From positions 43,292-107,291 of the forward strand of contig JAJEJA010000047.1 of NCBI GenBank assembly GCA_022828145.1: a stretch of DNA of 64,000 nucleotides, written 5' to 3'. The DNA comes from Candidatus Poribacteria bacterium (GTDB taxonomy: Bacteria > Poribacteria > WGA-4E > WGA-3G). Below the pieces are notes generated by a model. It was given only the letters and a program-made list of their open reading frames with translations, was not told the DNA's origin and ran no database searches. Made by a program: the position numbers and the translations under genes. Shown here piece by piece: positions 52,022-62,574 of this stretch. Every line of letters begins with the position of its first letter. The stretch's first letter is position 1.

Positions 52022-54277
52022 ATGTCTGAAAAGAAAGAATATAAAGTTATCGGAACGCGTCCGATACGTCATGATGGTGTTGACAAAGTTACAGGGAGGG
52101 CAATCTATGGTGCAGACTTTCAGATTACCGGACTTCTTCATGGTAGAGTGCTTCGAAGTCCACATGCTCATGCACGTATTATCTCCATAGATACAAGCCG
52201 TGCTGAAGCACTGCCGGGTGTTAAGGGGATTGTCACTGCGCAAGACCTACCCGAAGCAGGAGATAAAATAGCAGACCTTGGGGAAGGTGCAGTCAACCTT
52301 AAATATCTCTGTGACAACATTTTAGCAAGCGATAAAGCACTCTATAAAGGACACGCTATAGCTGCGGTTGCTGCTACGAATCCCCATATCGCTGAAGAAG
52401 CATGCACACTGATTGACGTTGAATATGAGGTACTTCCACCTGTGTTAGAGGTGCGTCAAGCAATGGAACCCGATGCACCCATTCTACATGAAAACCTAAC
52501 AACTGCCTCATTGGGTGATGAAGATGACAAACCAACCAACATTGCCAGTCACCTACAACACAAGAAGGGGGACATTGAAGAAGGTTTTGCGGAGGCAGAC
52601 GTAGTCATTGAAAGAGATTTCATTACCGGCACCGTCCATCAAGGTTACATTGAACCACACAACGCAACTGCACATTACAACCAAGATGGACAGTTAACAG
52701 TGTGGTGTAGCACACAAGGTGCGTTTACTGTTCGTGAGCAACTCGCTGAAATCCTTCAGTATCCCATATCTAAGATCAAAGTTGTTCCATTGGAAATCGG
52801 CGGCGGTTTTGGTGGTAAGATAAACGTCTACATCAAACCTGTGGCTGCACTTCTTGCGAAAAAAACAGGCAAACCTGTCAAAGTCTTGATGAACCGTGCT
52901 GATGTCTTTGAAGGCACTGGTCCAACTCCCGCTTCCTATATCACGATTAAAATAGGGGCTAAGAAAGACGGAAAAATAACAGCAGCACAGACATCTCTCG
53001 CTTTTGAAGCAGGTGCATATCCCGGTTCACCCGTGGGCGCAGGGGCAATGTGTGTGTTTGCTCCTTACAATATTGAACATGTCTTAATTGATGGATATGA
53101 CGTAGTCGTTAACAAACCGAAGACAGCACCCTACCGTGCACCCGGTGCGACAAATGCAGCATTCGGTACGGAAACCGTCATTGACGAACTCGCTGAGCAA
53201 TTAGACATTGACCCGCTTGAGATCCGGATTATGAACGGTGCGAAAGAGGGTGATCGCCGTGCAGATGGTCCTATTTTCCCACGTATCGGATTCATTGAGT
53301 CGGTTGAGGCAGCTAAAGAACATCCACACTACACCGCACCCAATGGTAAGAAATACCATGGACGTGGGGTCGCATCCGGTTTCTGGTTCAACATCGGTTT
53401 AGAATCAAGCGTTACAATTAATGTTAACCCAGATGGTACAGTTAACCTCGTTGAAGGTTCAACAGATATTGGGGGTACACGTGCTTCCATCGCAATGCAA
53501 GCAGCCGAAGTACTCGGTATTCCTGCCGAATCTGTCAATCCGACCGTTGTAGATACGAACTCAATCGGTTATACTGCTGTAACCGGTGGTAGTCGTACGA
53601 CTTACGCAACAGGATATGCAGCGTATGAAGCAGCGCATGATGTTGTCAAACAGATGATCGGTCGTGCTGCAAAACTCTGGGATGTTGACGAAGCAAATGT
53701 GCAGTTTGCTGACGGTGAATTCTCATCCATTAATGGTAAAGAGGAACAGATAAGTTTTCGTGATCTCTCAGCAAGACTCGGTCAGACAGGGGGTCCCGTT
53801 ATTGGTAGAGCGACTATGAATCCTGCTGGGGCAGGTGGTGCATTCGCAACCCACGTCGTTGATGTTGCCGTAGATGAAGATACGGGTAAGGTTGAGATAT
53901 TACGTTATACAGCGACACAGGATGCGGGTAAAGCCATTCATCCGAGTTATGTTGAAGGACAGATACAGGGTGGTGTAGTTCAAGGTATCGGTTGGGCATT
54001 GAATGAGGAGTATATCTACAATGAAGAAGGTACTATGACAAATGCAAGTTTCCTCGATTACCGCATGCCGACATGTTTAGACCTTCCGATGATTGATACT
54101 GTCATCGTTGAAGTACCGAATCCGGGGCATCCGTATGGGGTACGTGGAGTCGGTGAGGTGCCGATTGTTCCACCACCCGCTGCGATAGCGAACGCAATTT
54201 ATGACGCTATCGGTATCAGAATGACTGAATTGCCGATGTCTCCTGATCGTCTCTTGAAAGCTATGGGCAAAATCTAA
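52022..54277 (+). CDS. xanthine dehydrogenase family, molybdopterin-binding subunit (CoxL-like)
   Basis: RHDGVDKVTGRAIYGADF, KVVPLEIGGGFGGKINVYIKPVAALLAKKTGKPVKVLMNR, APYRAPGATNAAFGTETVIDELA. Confidence 0.94.
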   Translation: MSEKKEYKVIGTRPIRHDGVDKVTGRAIYGADFQITGLLHGRVLRSPHAHARIISIDTSRAEALPGVKGIVTAQDLPEAGDKIADLGEGAVNLKYLCDNILASDKALYKGHAIAAVAATNPHIAEEACTLIDVEYEVLPPVLEVRQAMEPDAPILHENLTTASLGDEDDKPTNIASHLQHKKGDIEEGFAEADVVIERDFITGTVHQGYIEPHNATAHYNQDGQLTVWCSTQGAFTVREQLAEILQYPISKIKVVPLEIGGGFGGKINVYIKPVAALLAKKTGKPVKVLMNRADVFEGTGPTPASYITIKIGAKKDGKITAAQTSLAFEAGAYPGSPVGAGAMCVFAPYNIEHVLIDGYDVVVNKPKTAPYRAPGATNAAFGTETVIDELAEQLDIDPLEIRIMNGAKEGDRRADGPIFPRIGFIESVEAAKEHPHYTAPNGKKYHGRGVASGFWFNIGLESSVTINVNPDGTVNLVEGSTDIGGTRASIAMQAAEVLGIPAESVNPTVVDTNSIGYTAVTGGSRTTYATGYAAYEAAHDVVKQMIGRAAKLWDVDEANVQFADGEFSSINGKEEQISFRDLSARLGQTGGPVIGRATMNPAGAGGAFATHVVDVAVDEDTGKVEILRYTATQDAGKAIHPSYVEGQIQGGVVQGIGWALNEEYIYNEEGTMTNASFLDYRMPTCLDLPMIDTVIVEVPNPGHPYGVRGVGEVPIVPPPAAIANAIYDAIGIRMTELPMSPDRLLKAMGKI

Positions 54278-54358
54278 ACCTTGTATACATGCCAAGTTTC
54301 GTATATTGGACAAGGTGTATCGTTATACCAGTTCTATTTGTTCTTATCTCATTCTTTC

Positions 54359-54452
54359 GTAGGTCGGGTAGAGGCACGCCATTAAAATATTAACTGGCGA
54401 CACGTCTTGATTCTGGCTATCATGTCGGGTTTCGTGCCTCTACCCGACCTAC
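54359..54452. repeat. 20-bp perfect terminal inverted repeat gtaggtcgggtagaggcacg ... cgtgcctctacccgacctac
   Basis: Arms 54359-54378 and 54433-54452 are exact reverse complements. Confidence 0.9.
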
Positions 54453-54518
54453 ATAAGGATGCGGTATAATTAATCAGAAATGGTATTGCCTTGTTCACTG
54501 TTTATTGAGGAAAACAGT

Positions 54519-54797
54519 ATGCCGATTATTGCCATCCCCGCACTCATGCGCAACCTGACAGACGGTGAAGAACGCGTTACAATTACCGGTGCTACCCTCA
54601 GAGAAGTCATAGACAACTTAGAGAAACGTTATCCGGGAACAAGAGCGAAGTTATGTGATGGTGACAGGATCCGTCCAGGTATTGGTGTCTATATCAATGG
54701 AGTCATAACCCGAATTGGGATGCACGAACGCGTAGACGCTGATGCAGAACTCCATTTCCTACCTGCAATCAGTGGAGGATTAACTTGTGGAACTTGA
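54519..54797 (+). CDS. MoaD/ThiS-like ubiquitin-fold protein with residues after the GG motif
   Basis: MPIIAIPALMRNLTDGEERVTITGATLREVIDNLEKRYPG...LHFLPAISGGLTCGT. Confidence 0.82.
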   Translation: MPIIAIPALMRNLTDGEERVTITGATLREVIDNLEKRYPGTRAKLCDGDRIRPGIGVYINGVITRIGMHERVDADAELHFLPAISGGLTCGT

Positions 54798-54823
54798 ATT
54801 TTTAGTTTATGAGGACGTAGGTT

Positions 54824-55468
54824 ATGAATGTTTTACGCGGAATTGTTAAATGGATAGATGCATTTGAATCTGGTAGTCATTTCAGAAAGTGGACTGCAAT
54901 TCTACTCAAAACCGTGGGGATACTTGCTATAATCGGATCTGTTGTCTGGGGTGTTGCGGTTTACGTAGGATCCGTATATACAAGTGAAAATTTAGACACA
55001 AGTGAACTGATTTTCACTATCATAGGTTCACTTTTAACACTCTGTTTGAACATTTTTTTAGGTATAGTTCTCATCTTGTTGTTCTGGAACAGATCCAAGA
55101 AAATCAGAGAATTACATGAAGAAATATCTTTTGAAATATTACAGATCGCAGTTATCCTAACCCGATTGGTTGGAGAAGTAGGATTCGTTTTGCTTGTTGT
55201 ATTTGGTATCCAAGGGTTAGTCTCTTCAATTTTTGGTACAGGATTCCTGGAGATTCCTGGATTTGTGTTGATTGAATTTGAGACAAATGGAGAATTCACC
55301 TTTATCCGTGGTATACTCAACTTTCTGGGTTCCACTATCGTCGGTGCAATCGTTCTGATTGTACACTACTGTTTAGCAGAATTAATAAATCTGTTTGTGG
55401 ATATGGCAACTCATGTCAAGAATATTAAAACGACTATATCAACTGATGGGAATAGCTCAGATTCATAG
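54824..55468 (+). CDS. hypothetical membrane protein
   Basis: 214 aa with several hydrophobic segments. Confidence 0.65.
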   Translation: MNVLRGIVKWIDAFESGSHFRKWTAILLKTVGILAIIGSVVWGVAVYVGSVYTSENLDTSELIFTIIGSLLTLCLNIFLGIVLILLFWNRSKKIRELHEEISFEILQIAVILTRLVGEVGFVLLVVFGIQGLVSSIFGTGFLEIPGFVLIEFETNGEFTFIRGILNFLGSTIVGAIVLIVHYCLAELINLFVDMATHVKNIKTTISTDGNSSDS

Positions 55469-55529
55469 AAAATTTCAATGACGCATTTTAGAACATATTA
55501 CTCCATTCTCAGAAAAGGAATATAGAAAA

Positions 55530-57551
55530 ATGGCTGAACAACATCATGAACTTGCACATGTATTCGCGGACCCATCACAGACTGTAAAGGATGCCCGCGG
55601 TGCTAAATCTCGGGATGTACACACACCCTATACCTTTCCAAATTACACAAAGGCGGAGTGGACTGAAAAAGCAGAAGCATTACGACAGCAGATACGCGTC
55701 GCAAACGGTTTAGTCCCGAAGCATGAACTCACCCCCCTCAACGCGAAAATATCAGGAAAAATTGAACGTGAAGATTATACCGTTGAAAACGTCTATTTTG
55801 AAGCATTCCCAGGTTTCTTGACAACAGGAAATCTTTATCGTCCGAAAGGCAAACCAGGTCCATTTCCTGCAATCGTAAGTCCACATGGACATTGGGGACG
55901 TGGACGTTTAGAAGATATTGAACGCGGCTCAATCCCCGCGCGGTGTATAAACTTCGCTAAACAGGGATATGTAGTTTTTGCGTATGATATGATTGGCTAC
56001 AATGATAGTGCAAAACAACTCGAACATCGTTACGGTGGCACACCAGAAAGTCTATGGGGATTAAGCGCAATGGGACTTCAACTTCAGAACGGAATTCGCG
56101 CCATTGACTTTCTGCAAAGTCTTCCCTATGTTGACGATGAACGTATCGGTTGCACAGGTGCTTCGGGTGGTGGTTCGCAAACCTTCATTTTAACTGCGAT
56201 TGATGAACGCATCAAAGTCTCTGCTCCTGTCAATATGATTTCTGCAACGATGCAGGGTGGGTGTATATGTGAAAATGCACCAAACTTGCGGTTGGAAGCG
56301 AGTAACCTTGAAATCGGAGCTTTGATGGCACCCCGTCCACTATTGCTTGTTTCATGCACAGGTGATTGGACAGTAAACACACCAACCGTTGAATATCCTG
56401 CCATCAAAAGCATTTATGCACATTTTGATGCAGAAGATAAACTGTATCAAGTTCAGGTAGATGCAGGACATAACTACAATAAGGAGAGCCGTGAAGCAGT
56501 ATATGCATGGTTCGCAAGGTGGTTATTGGGGTTATTGGAAGCAGAAGACACGTCGGCGTTTAAGGAAGTACCCTATCAGGTAGAATCTGACGATGCACTC
56601 TTGATGTTTTCTGAGCGTGATTTACCTGAAAATGCTCTAAAACAGGAGGAGATACTTCCCGCATGGATCAAACGTTCACAAGAGACTTATGCTAATCTAA
56701 TACCTAAGGACATAGATGATCACGAAGAATTCAAGCATCAGATGGAGAGTGCGTTACAGAGTTCACTTGGACTACACATACCTGATGGCAGTGAAATGAC
56801 ACTCGTTGAGCCAGAAGGTGCATTTCCTACGACTTTTCATCCACGCTATTCGGCACGTCATCTTGTTCTCGGTAGGAAAGGGGTTGGTGACGCCATCCCC
56901 GCTGTTCTATTCCGTGCGGAACCTTTGGTCGGACATGACCCCGTTGTTGTCATAGTACATCCTGAAGGAAAAGAGAAGTTAATCGACCCAGATACAGGTG
57001 AACCGGCTCTTATCATCACAGACCTGCTATCTGCAAATCCTGATCACAAAGTCTTTATCATTGATGTTTTCGGCACAGGAGAACACGGAGAATACGAGAG
57101 ATCTGAGGATACGAACTTCTTCACAACCTATAACCGAACGACCGCAGCATTACGCATTCAAGACATTGTTACGACTCTACACTATTTCGCAACAAGAGGA
57201 GATGTCTCACAGGTGAGTCTTATTGGCATAGGTGAAGCAGGTTTATGGGGATTGCTCGCAGCGGGATTTGTGAACATCACTAACGTCGTTGTGGATGCAA
57301 CACATTTTGATAACAATTCTGATGAAGCATTCTTGAAAACCCTACCCATCCCAAGTATACGTAGAGTCGGTGATTTTCGCACTGCTGGAACCCTCATTGC
57401 GCCGGGAAACCTTATCATTCACAATACGGGTGATGCTTTTGATACTACATGGATTAAAGAGGTTTACAGTAATTTAGACGAAAGTTTTAGACTGTTCGTG
57501 CAAAAAGAAAAACTATCCGATGCAACGATAGCAAGTATAATTATCGGTTAA
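55530..57551 (+). CDS. alpha/beta hydrolase (acetyl xylan esterase-like)
   Basis: PFPAIVSPHGHWGRG; GCTGASGGGSQTFILTAIDERI nucleophile elbow. Confidence 0.85.
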   Translation: MAEQHHELAHVFADPSQTVKDARGAKSRDVHTPYTFPNYTKAEWTEKAEALRQQIRVANGLVPKHELTPLNAKISGKIEREDYTVENVYFEAFPGFLTTGNLYRPKGKPGPFPAIVSPHGHWGRGRLEDIERGSIPARCINFAKQGYVVFAYDMIGYNDSAKQLEHRYGGTPESLWGLSAMGLQLQNGIRAIDFLQSLPYVDDERIGCTGASGGGSQTFILTAIDERIKVSAPVNMISATMQGGCICENAPNLRLEASNLEIGALMAPRPLLLVSCTGDWTVNTPTVEYPAIKSIYAHFDAEDKLYQVQVDAGHNYNKESREAVYAWFARWLLGLLEAEDTSAFKEVPYQVESDDALLMFSERDLPENALKQEEILPAWIKRSQETYANLIPKDIDDHEEFKHQMESALQSSLGLHIPDGSEMTLVEPEGAFPTTFHPRYSARHLVLGRKGVGDAIPAVLFRAEPLVGHDPVVVIVHPEGKEKLIDPDTGEPALIITDLLSANPDHKVFIIDVFGTGEHGEYERSEDTNFFTTYNRTTAALRIQDIVTTLHYFATRGDVSQVSLIGIGEAGLWGLLAAGFVNITNVVVDATHFDNNSDEAFLKTLPIPSIRRVGDFRTAGTLIAPGNLIIHNTGDAFDTTWIKEVYSNLDESFRLFVQKEKLSDATIASIIIG

Positions 57552-57553
57552 TA

Positions 57554-57616
57554 GACAGGCAATGAATTACCCTACTACAAACATTGGGTTCGTAGTAGGG
57601 TAATTCATTGCCTGTC
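57554..57616. terminator. 24-bp perfect inverted repeat between convergent genes (possible bidirectional terminator)
   Basis: gacaggcaatgaattaccctacta and exact reverse complement, 15-nt loop. Confidence 0.75.
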
Positions 57617-57631
57617 GAGAAATTTGAACAG

Positions 57632-57660
57632 AGGTGAGGTGTTTTAACCTCACCTTTATT
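57632..57660. terminator. hairpin aggtgaggt-gtttta-acctcacct plus T-rich tail
   Basis: 9-bp perfect stem between convergent genes. Confidence 0.65.
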
Positions 57661-57686
57661 CCGTGTGAAGATAAGTCTATAACATA

Positions 57687-59147
57687 CTACAGATTATAGC
57701 CACGTTCATTGTGCTGTGATAGGTCAAGACCCATGCGTTCGTCATCCTCTTCAACGCGTAAACCAACGATGGCATCAACGATTTTAAGGATGATAAACGA
57801 TAGCCCACCGCTCCAAACAATAGTGATAACGATACTGAGGAACTGTGCCCAGACCTGACTCCCTATCATTATTTCTTCAGAACCACCTAATGCTGTGGAG
57901 GCAAAAACACCTGTCAATAAAGCCCCGACAATCCCACCGATACCGTGAACACCAAAAGCATCAAGAGAATCGTCATAACCCAGTTTAGATTTCAGACTGG
58001 TAGCACCCCAGAAACAGACAGCTCCAGATGCAAACCCGATAGCAAGTGCTCCCATCGGACCAACCGTGCCTGAAGCAGGTGTAATTGCAACTAATCCACC
58101 TACTGCACCTGTAACTATCCCTAAGACACTCGGTTTACCGTGTTTGATCCATTCAATGAACATCCAAGTTACCGCAGCGGTTGCAGTTGATACTTGTGTA
58201 ACAAGCATCGCCATTCCAGCTGTACCGTCAGCTGCGAGTTGGCTTCCTGCATTAAAACCGAACCACCCAACCCATAGCATTGAGGCACCAACGACAGTAA
58301 TCGTCAAACTATGGGGTGGCATCGCTGTTGTCTGGTATCCGATCCGTTTTCCGACTAAGATACAAGCAACCAAAGCCGCGACACCCGCATTGATATGCAC
58401 TACATTCCCGCCAGCAAAATCAAGTGCCCCGATAATATCACCAAACAGGGCTCCGTCTCCGCCCCAAGCCATGTGGCAAAGTGGAGCATAGACTATTAGC
58501 GACCAAACTGCAGAGAAGAGCAGCATTGCGGAAAACTTCATACGTTCAGCAAACGCTCCAGCAATCAAGGCGGGGGTAATAATTGCAAAAGTCATTTGGA
58601 ATACAACAAAAACTGTTTCTGGTATACTTAAGGTTAGACTATCTACACCAACGCCACTCAGAAATGCCGTGCCGAGTCCTCCTATAAAGGAGTTGAATGT
58701 GATTTTTCCTGCCTCCATACCAGCTGTGTTAAACGCCAGACTATAGCCAATGACGATCCACAATACAGTGATTATTCCTGTCAATGCGAAACACTGCATC
58801 AGAACTGAAAGCACATTCTGAACCCGTACAAGACCCCCATAGAAGAGTGCAAGCCCAGGTATAGTCATGAATAGAACGAGTGCTGTTGCAGTTAGCATCC
58901 ACGCAGTATCACCAGCAACAAGGGTTGCCGTTTCCGCTTCCTCTTCATCATCCTTATCTGCTTCGTCTGACTCACCTTCTTCTGCTTGGGTTTCTTCTGC
59001 TTGTTCGACTTGTGCTTCCTGTTCTGGGGCATCTTGAGCCATAATGAAACTCGGAACACCCGACATCAATAACATCAAGATTAACATTCCAACGATGGAA
59101 TAACGGATACGTTTCTTTGTCAACTGTGATGCACTTTGTTGTTGCAT
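57687..59147 (-). CDS. amt: ammonium transporter (Amt family)
   Basis: TAWMLTATALVLFMTIPGLALFYGGLVR; GLVAITPASGTVGPMGALAIG; DDSLDAFGVHGIGGIVGALLTG. Confidence 0.95.
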   Translation of the reverse strand: MQQQSASQLTKKRIRYSIVGMLILMLLMSGVPSFIMAQDAPEQEAQVEQAEETQAEEGESDEADKDDEEEAETATLVAGDTAWMLTATALVLFMTIPGLALFYGGLVRVQNVLSVLMQCFALTGIITVLWIVIGYSLAFNTAGMEAGKITFNSFIGGLGTAFLSGVGVDSLTLSIPETVFVVFQMTFAIITPALIAGAFAERMKFSAMLLFSAVWSLIVYAPLCHMAWGGDGALFGDIIGALDFAGGNVVHINAGVAALVACILVGKRIGYQTTAMPPHSLTITVVGASMLWVGWFGFNAGSQLAADGTAGMAMLVTQVSTATAAVTWMFIEWIKHGKPSVLGIVTGAVGGLVAITPASGTVGPMGALAIGFASGAVCFWGATSLKSKLGYDDSLDAFGVHGIGGIVGALLTGVFASTALGGSEEIMIGSQVWAQFLSIVITIVWSGGLSFIILKIVDAIVGLRVEEDDERMGLDLSQHNERGYNL

Positions 59148-59201
59148 CTGTTACCTCCTTAGATTTACAAGCAAATTCTACTTGTTAAATATTTCGTCCT
59201 C

Positions 59202-59939
59202 TTACCAAGTGCGAACGAATGTCATTCTGCCAGTAAGACCAGAATCTTCTGAATCTTCATCCATCTGTGTTTCAATACCGACAAATAGTCCGAGTGTGTT
59301 GTTCTCACCGTAAGCCATGTTGATACGGCCACCAACAACCAGACTATCAAGACCTGTCTCAGTTTCTTCTTCTAAACCTGCTAAAGTCGCACCTACTTCT
59401 AACTGGGGTCCGATCGCAATGTTATCAGTAACAGAATAGAGGATAAAGTTTCGAGTATAAAAAAGGTCATCATCATAGTCAAATGATGTGTTGAAAAACA
59501 TTTGTATCCACGATTCAAAATTGATGGATCCTGCTGTGAGATAGGTAAACAGTTGAGGGGCAATTATTGAATTCGGACCGTTTGCTGTCTCATAGTCAAA
59601 CCCAATCCCTACCATAGGAAGGAAAGTGAGTGAAAGTGATTCGTCATCAACAACGGGAATGCCAATACCGAGATCAAACTCTGCAAAGGTACCAACAACG
59701 TAAATATCACTATCTATTGATATATTACCCATCGGATAACTGCCACCAAACCATATCTGCGTGCCAAGGCTATCTGTATCAGTACGGAACCAACCAGAAA
59801 TACCCGATTCCTCTTCCATTTCCATTTCCATCTCTTCACCCGCTCCGTGCGCGTCAGCGTAGACCATTGAAACGCTACCAACTGCGAGGATACAAACTAT
59901 TGCCAACACCTGTGGTAACCAAAATGCTTTAGATTTCAT
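59202..59939 (-). CDS. predicted outer-membrane beta-barrel protein
   Basis: Signal peptide, alternating strands, C-terminal aromatic (GRMTFVRTW); paralog at 61694. Confidence 0.72.
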   Translation of the reverse strand: MKSKAFWLPQVLAIVCILAVGSVSMVYADAHGAGEEMEMEMEEESGISGWFRTDTDSLGTQIWFGGSYPMGNISIDSDIYVVGTFAEFDLGIGIPVVDDESLSLTFLPMVGIGFDYETANGPNSIIAPQLFTYLTAGSINFESWIQMFFNTSFDYDDDLFYTRNFILYSVTDNIAIGPQLEVGATLAGLEEETETGLDSLVVGGRINMAYGENNTLGLFVGIETQMDEDSEDSGLTGRMTFVRTW

Positions 59940-60208
59940 TAAATTCTCCTTAGTTGTGTAATATTAAACACTATTACGGTATGCCAGTCTCTCAAACGAT
60001 TATTGATTCTGACATTGATTTGTGATAGAATCTGTGCTTAGTTGCACTGCCTTCGTTAAAGCAATAAACGTGCCAATTGTGTGTTCGTCCAAACTTTGTT
60101 CTTTTAGAACATCAGTAACCCGTAATCAGTAGTCAGTTGTTAGTATAATGCTCTATGGAAGTTCAGTTGATAACTGTCGTCTGACGGCTATACCTGTTTC
60201 TGCAAAAA

Positions 60209-61645
60209 ATGCTGAAATTTTCATCACAAAATTGCCTAAAAAATAAGCATATTCTACTTGGCTGTATCGTCATTATCGGTGCGTTTCTTAGGTTTTGGCA
60301 ATTGGGAGAATGGAGTTTCTGGATTGATGAGGTACTGACAGTTCTTGACGCAGAAGAATTTTCATTTACTAATTCACCCATCAATCCAATTCCGTATATC
60401 GCTGCAAAAATTTCCGGTACGATAGGTGAAAAACTGTCATTTATGATGGATATAGGAGATGAGTGGAAGAGTCGTCTCATCTTCTGCCTATCAGGAATCG
60501 TTTCTATTCCGATTGTATTCAGTTTAGGACAGTCTTTATATAATAAGCGTGTCGGTATTTTCGCTGCTGCGTTTGTTGCATTGTCAAACTGGCACCTGTT
60601 TTGGTCGCAGAATGTGCGTTCTTATGTCCTTACCTTTCTGTTTGCAGTATTGACGGCACTGTTTTTCTACCGATCCTTTGACAAAGACTCAACCATCTTA
60701 ACTATTGGTGCGCTCTTTTCCTGTATCTGCCTTATTTTATCGCATCTGCTGGCAGCTGCTATAGTCCCAACGTTGGCAGTCTTTGCGGTTCTCCAATTGG
60801 TAGAAAAACGGAATAGAAAACGGTGGGTAAACCTGCTGATATTCTTTATACCCTTTGCATTACCTGTGTTAATGCTTGTCCTACCTCAAATACGCAACTA
60901 TATATCATCTGGTTGGGGACACAACGAGTGGGGACGTAGTCCACTCTATATTGTCCTGACTATCGGGCAAGGGGTTAGCATTCCGATAGTTGTTGCAGCT
61001 GCTTTCGGTGCTTTCGTGAAACCGCTGGATCGTCCTACAGTCTTTCTTATCTGCTTTGCGGGTGTGCCTTTAGTACTAATGTTGATTGCATCACAACTAC
61101 AAAACGTTGCAGGATACTATCTGTTTTGGACAACTCCTGCATATTTTATCCTTGCGGCAGTTGCATGTGAACATATCTGGAAGGGAATAAAACCGATAGG
61201 GCAATCATTACATACTGGCGCGTTGATGCGTGTCCTCGTTCCGTGTGTAATTGTGATGACATTACTGGCACAGGATTATCTCTACTATCGGATTGAAAAT
61301 GGCGGGAGACCGAAATGGCGGGAGACATTTGAAATCATACAAGCAGAACGAGAACCTACTGACCAATTGATCATATCAGAACCAGAAATGGCGCGGTTCT
61401 ATATGCCGACAATTAGAGCGACTGACATTGACAAATTAGTAAAAGACAGGACAGGTTTTGAGAAGGAGTGGGAAAGTTCAAGTGGGAAAAGGTTATGGTT
61501 TGTCGTAGACGTGGCAAGTTTTAACGTCTTTGATTCGGATAAACGTGTACGTAATTGGATACGTCAACGGGGACAGATGGTAGCATCGTTACCTGCGTTT
61601 TCACGGGCAAAAGACAGAACGATACATATCTATCTTGTAGAATAG
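60209..61645 (+). CDS. glycosyltransferase family 39-like integral membrane protein
   Basis: LRFWQLGEWSFWIDEVLTV; multi-TM; SNWHLFWSQNVRSYVLTF. Confidence 0.82.
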   Translation: MLKFSSQNCLKNKHILLGCIVIIGAFLRFWQLGEWSFWIDEVLTVLDAEEFSFTNSPINPIPYIAAKISGTIGEKLSFMMDIGDEWKSRLIFCLSGIVSIPIVFSLGQSLYNKRVGIFAAAFVALSNWHLFWSQNVRSYVLTFLFAVLTALFFYRSFDKDSTILTIGALFSCICLILSHLLAAAIVPTLAVFAVLQLVEKRNRKRWVNLLIFFIPFALPVLMLVLPQIRNYISSGWGHNEWGRSPLYIVLTIGQGVSIPIVVAAAFGAFVKPLDRPTVFLICFAGVPLVLMLIASQLQNVAGYYLFWTTPAYFILAAVACEHIWKGIKPIGQSLHTGALMRVLVPCVIVMTLLAQDYLYYRIENGGRPKWRETFEIIQAEREPTDQLIISEPEMARFYMPTIRATDIDKLVKDRTGFEKEWESSSGKRLWFVVDVASFNVFDSDKRVRNWIRQRGQMVASLPAFSRAKDRTIHIYLVE

Positions 61646-61693
61646 GCGCGGTATCTCACCGCGCCCCTTTCAAATTATTTACGTTCTATCTGT

Positions 61694-62416
61694 TTACCAG
61701 AGACGGGTGAAATTCATCCTACCCGTTAGTCCGCTATCCTCATCACCTTTTTCAGTGTCATACCCAACGTATAAACCGAGTGTGTTATTCTTACCGTAAT
61801 TGATATTAATCCGTCCACCGATAGTCTGACTCCAAAGAGCACCCTTATCTCCCAAACCTTGCACCCTTTCAAACTGTGGACCGATGGCAATTACATCGTT
61901 CAGGGCGTAAGTGAGATAATTACGTGTATAGAGTTCATCTATAGCCGTATCATCAAATATGGAAGTATAAGTATTGATTGTCCAGTGGAAAAAGAAGAAC
62001 TTATCTGCAGATAGGAAAACAAAGAATTGTGGATAGAGTGAATCAGGGCCATCCACGCCTTTATAGTCAAACCCTACACCGAGCATCGGTTGTAGCAAGA
62101 GCGTCATGCTGTCATTCGCAACAACGGGAACTGTAACACCAAGATCAAATTCTCCCGTATACTTACCTTTATGATTATCATTGATATATACATTAGATGC
62201 GATGGAGATGTTTCCAATCGGATGACTTGCTCCAATCAAGAAGTAGCTGCCTAAACTATCAATATCAATCTGGAACCACCCTGAAATACCGGGTTTCTCT
62301 TCTGACATTTCACCTTCAACTTCATGAGCATCTGCAAGAACAGATGATGTGCCAATAATAGATAATATACCGACCATGAGAAAGGCAACGACTAAATGTA
62401 ATGCATTCGTTTTCAT
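61694..62416 (-). CDS. predicted outer-membrane beta-barrel protein, paralog of 59202
   Basis: Shared GISGWFxxDxDSLG start and C-terminal DSGLTGRMNFTRLW. Confidence 0.72.
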   Translation of the reverse strand: MKTNALHLVVAFLMVGILSIIGTSSVLADAHEVEGEMSEEKPGISGWFQIDIDSLGSYFLIGASHPIGNISIASNVYINDNHKGKYTGEFDLGVTVPVVANDSMTLLLQPMLGVGFDYKGVDGPDSLYPQFFVFLSADKFFFFHWTINTYTSIFDDTAIDELYTRNYLTYALNDVIAIGPQFERVQGLGDKGALWSQTIGGRININYGKNNTLGLYVGYDTEKGDEDSGLTGRMNFTRLW

Positions 62417-62574
62417 AATGTCTCCTTAGGATGTGCTATTTTGCAATAGTACTTATGTTCAAACTTATGTCAAATCGGGTTAGCAAATTGTAGAATCAAC
62501 AGAAAGCAAACTCATATCGTAGAGTGCCTTACAATGTTGACATATACAAGTATATCCTATTTTTCAGTATGATT

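Noticed and set aside
52022-54277. Form I aerobic CO dehydrogenase large subunit
   Set aside because: No AYxCSFR motif seen; sequence fits the broader xanthine dehydrogenase family.
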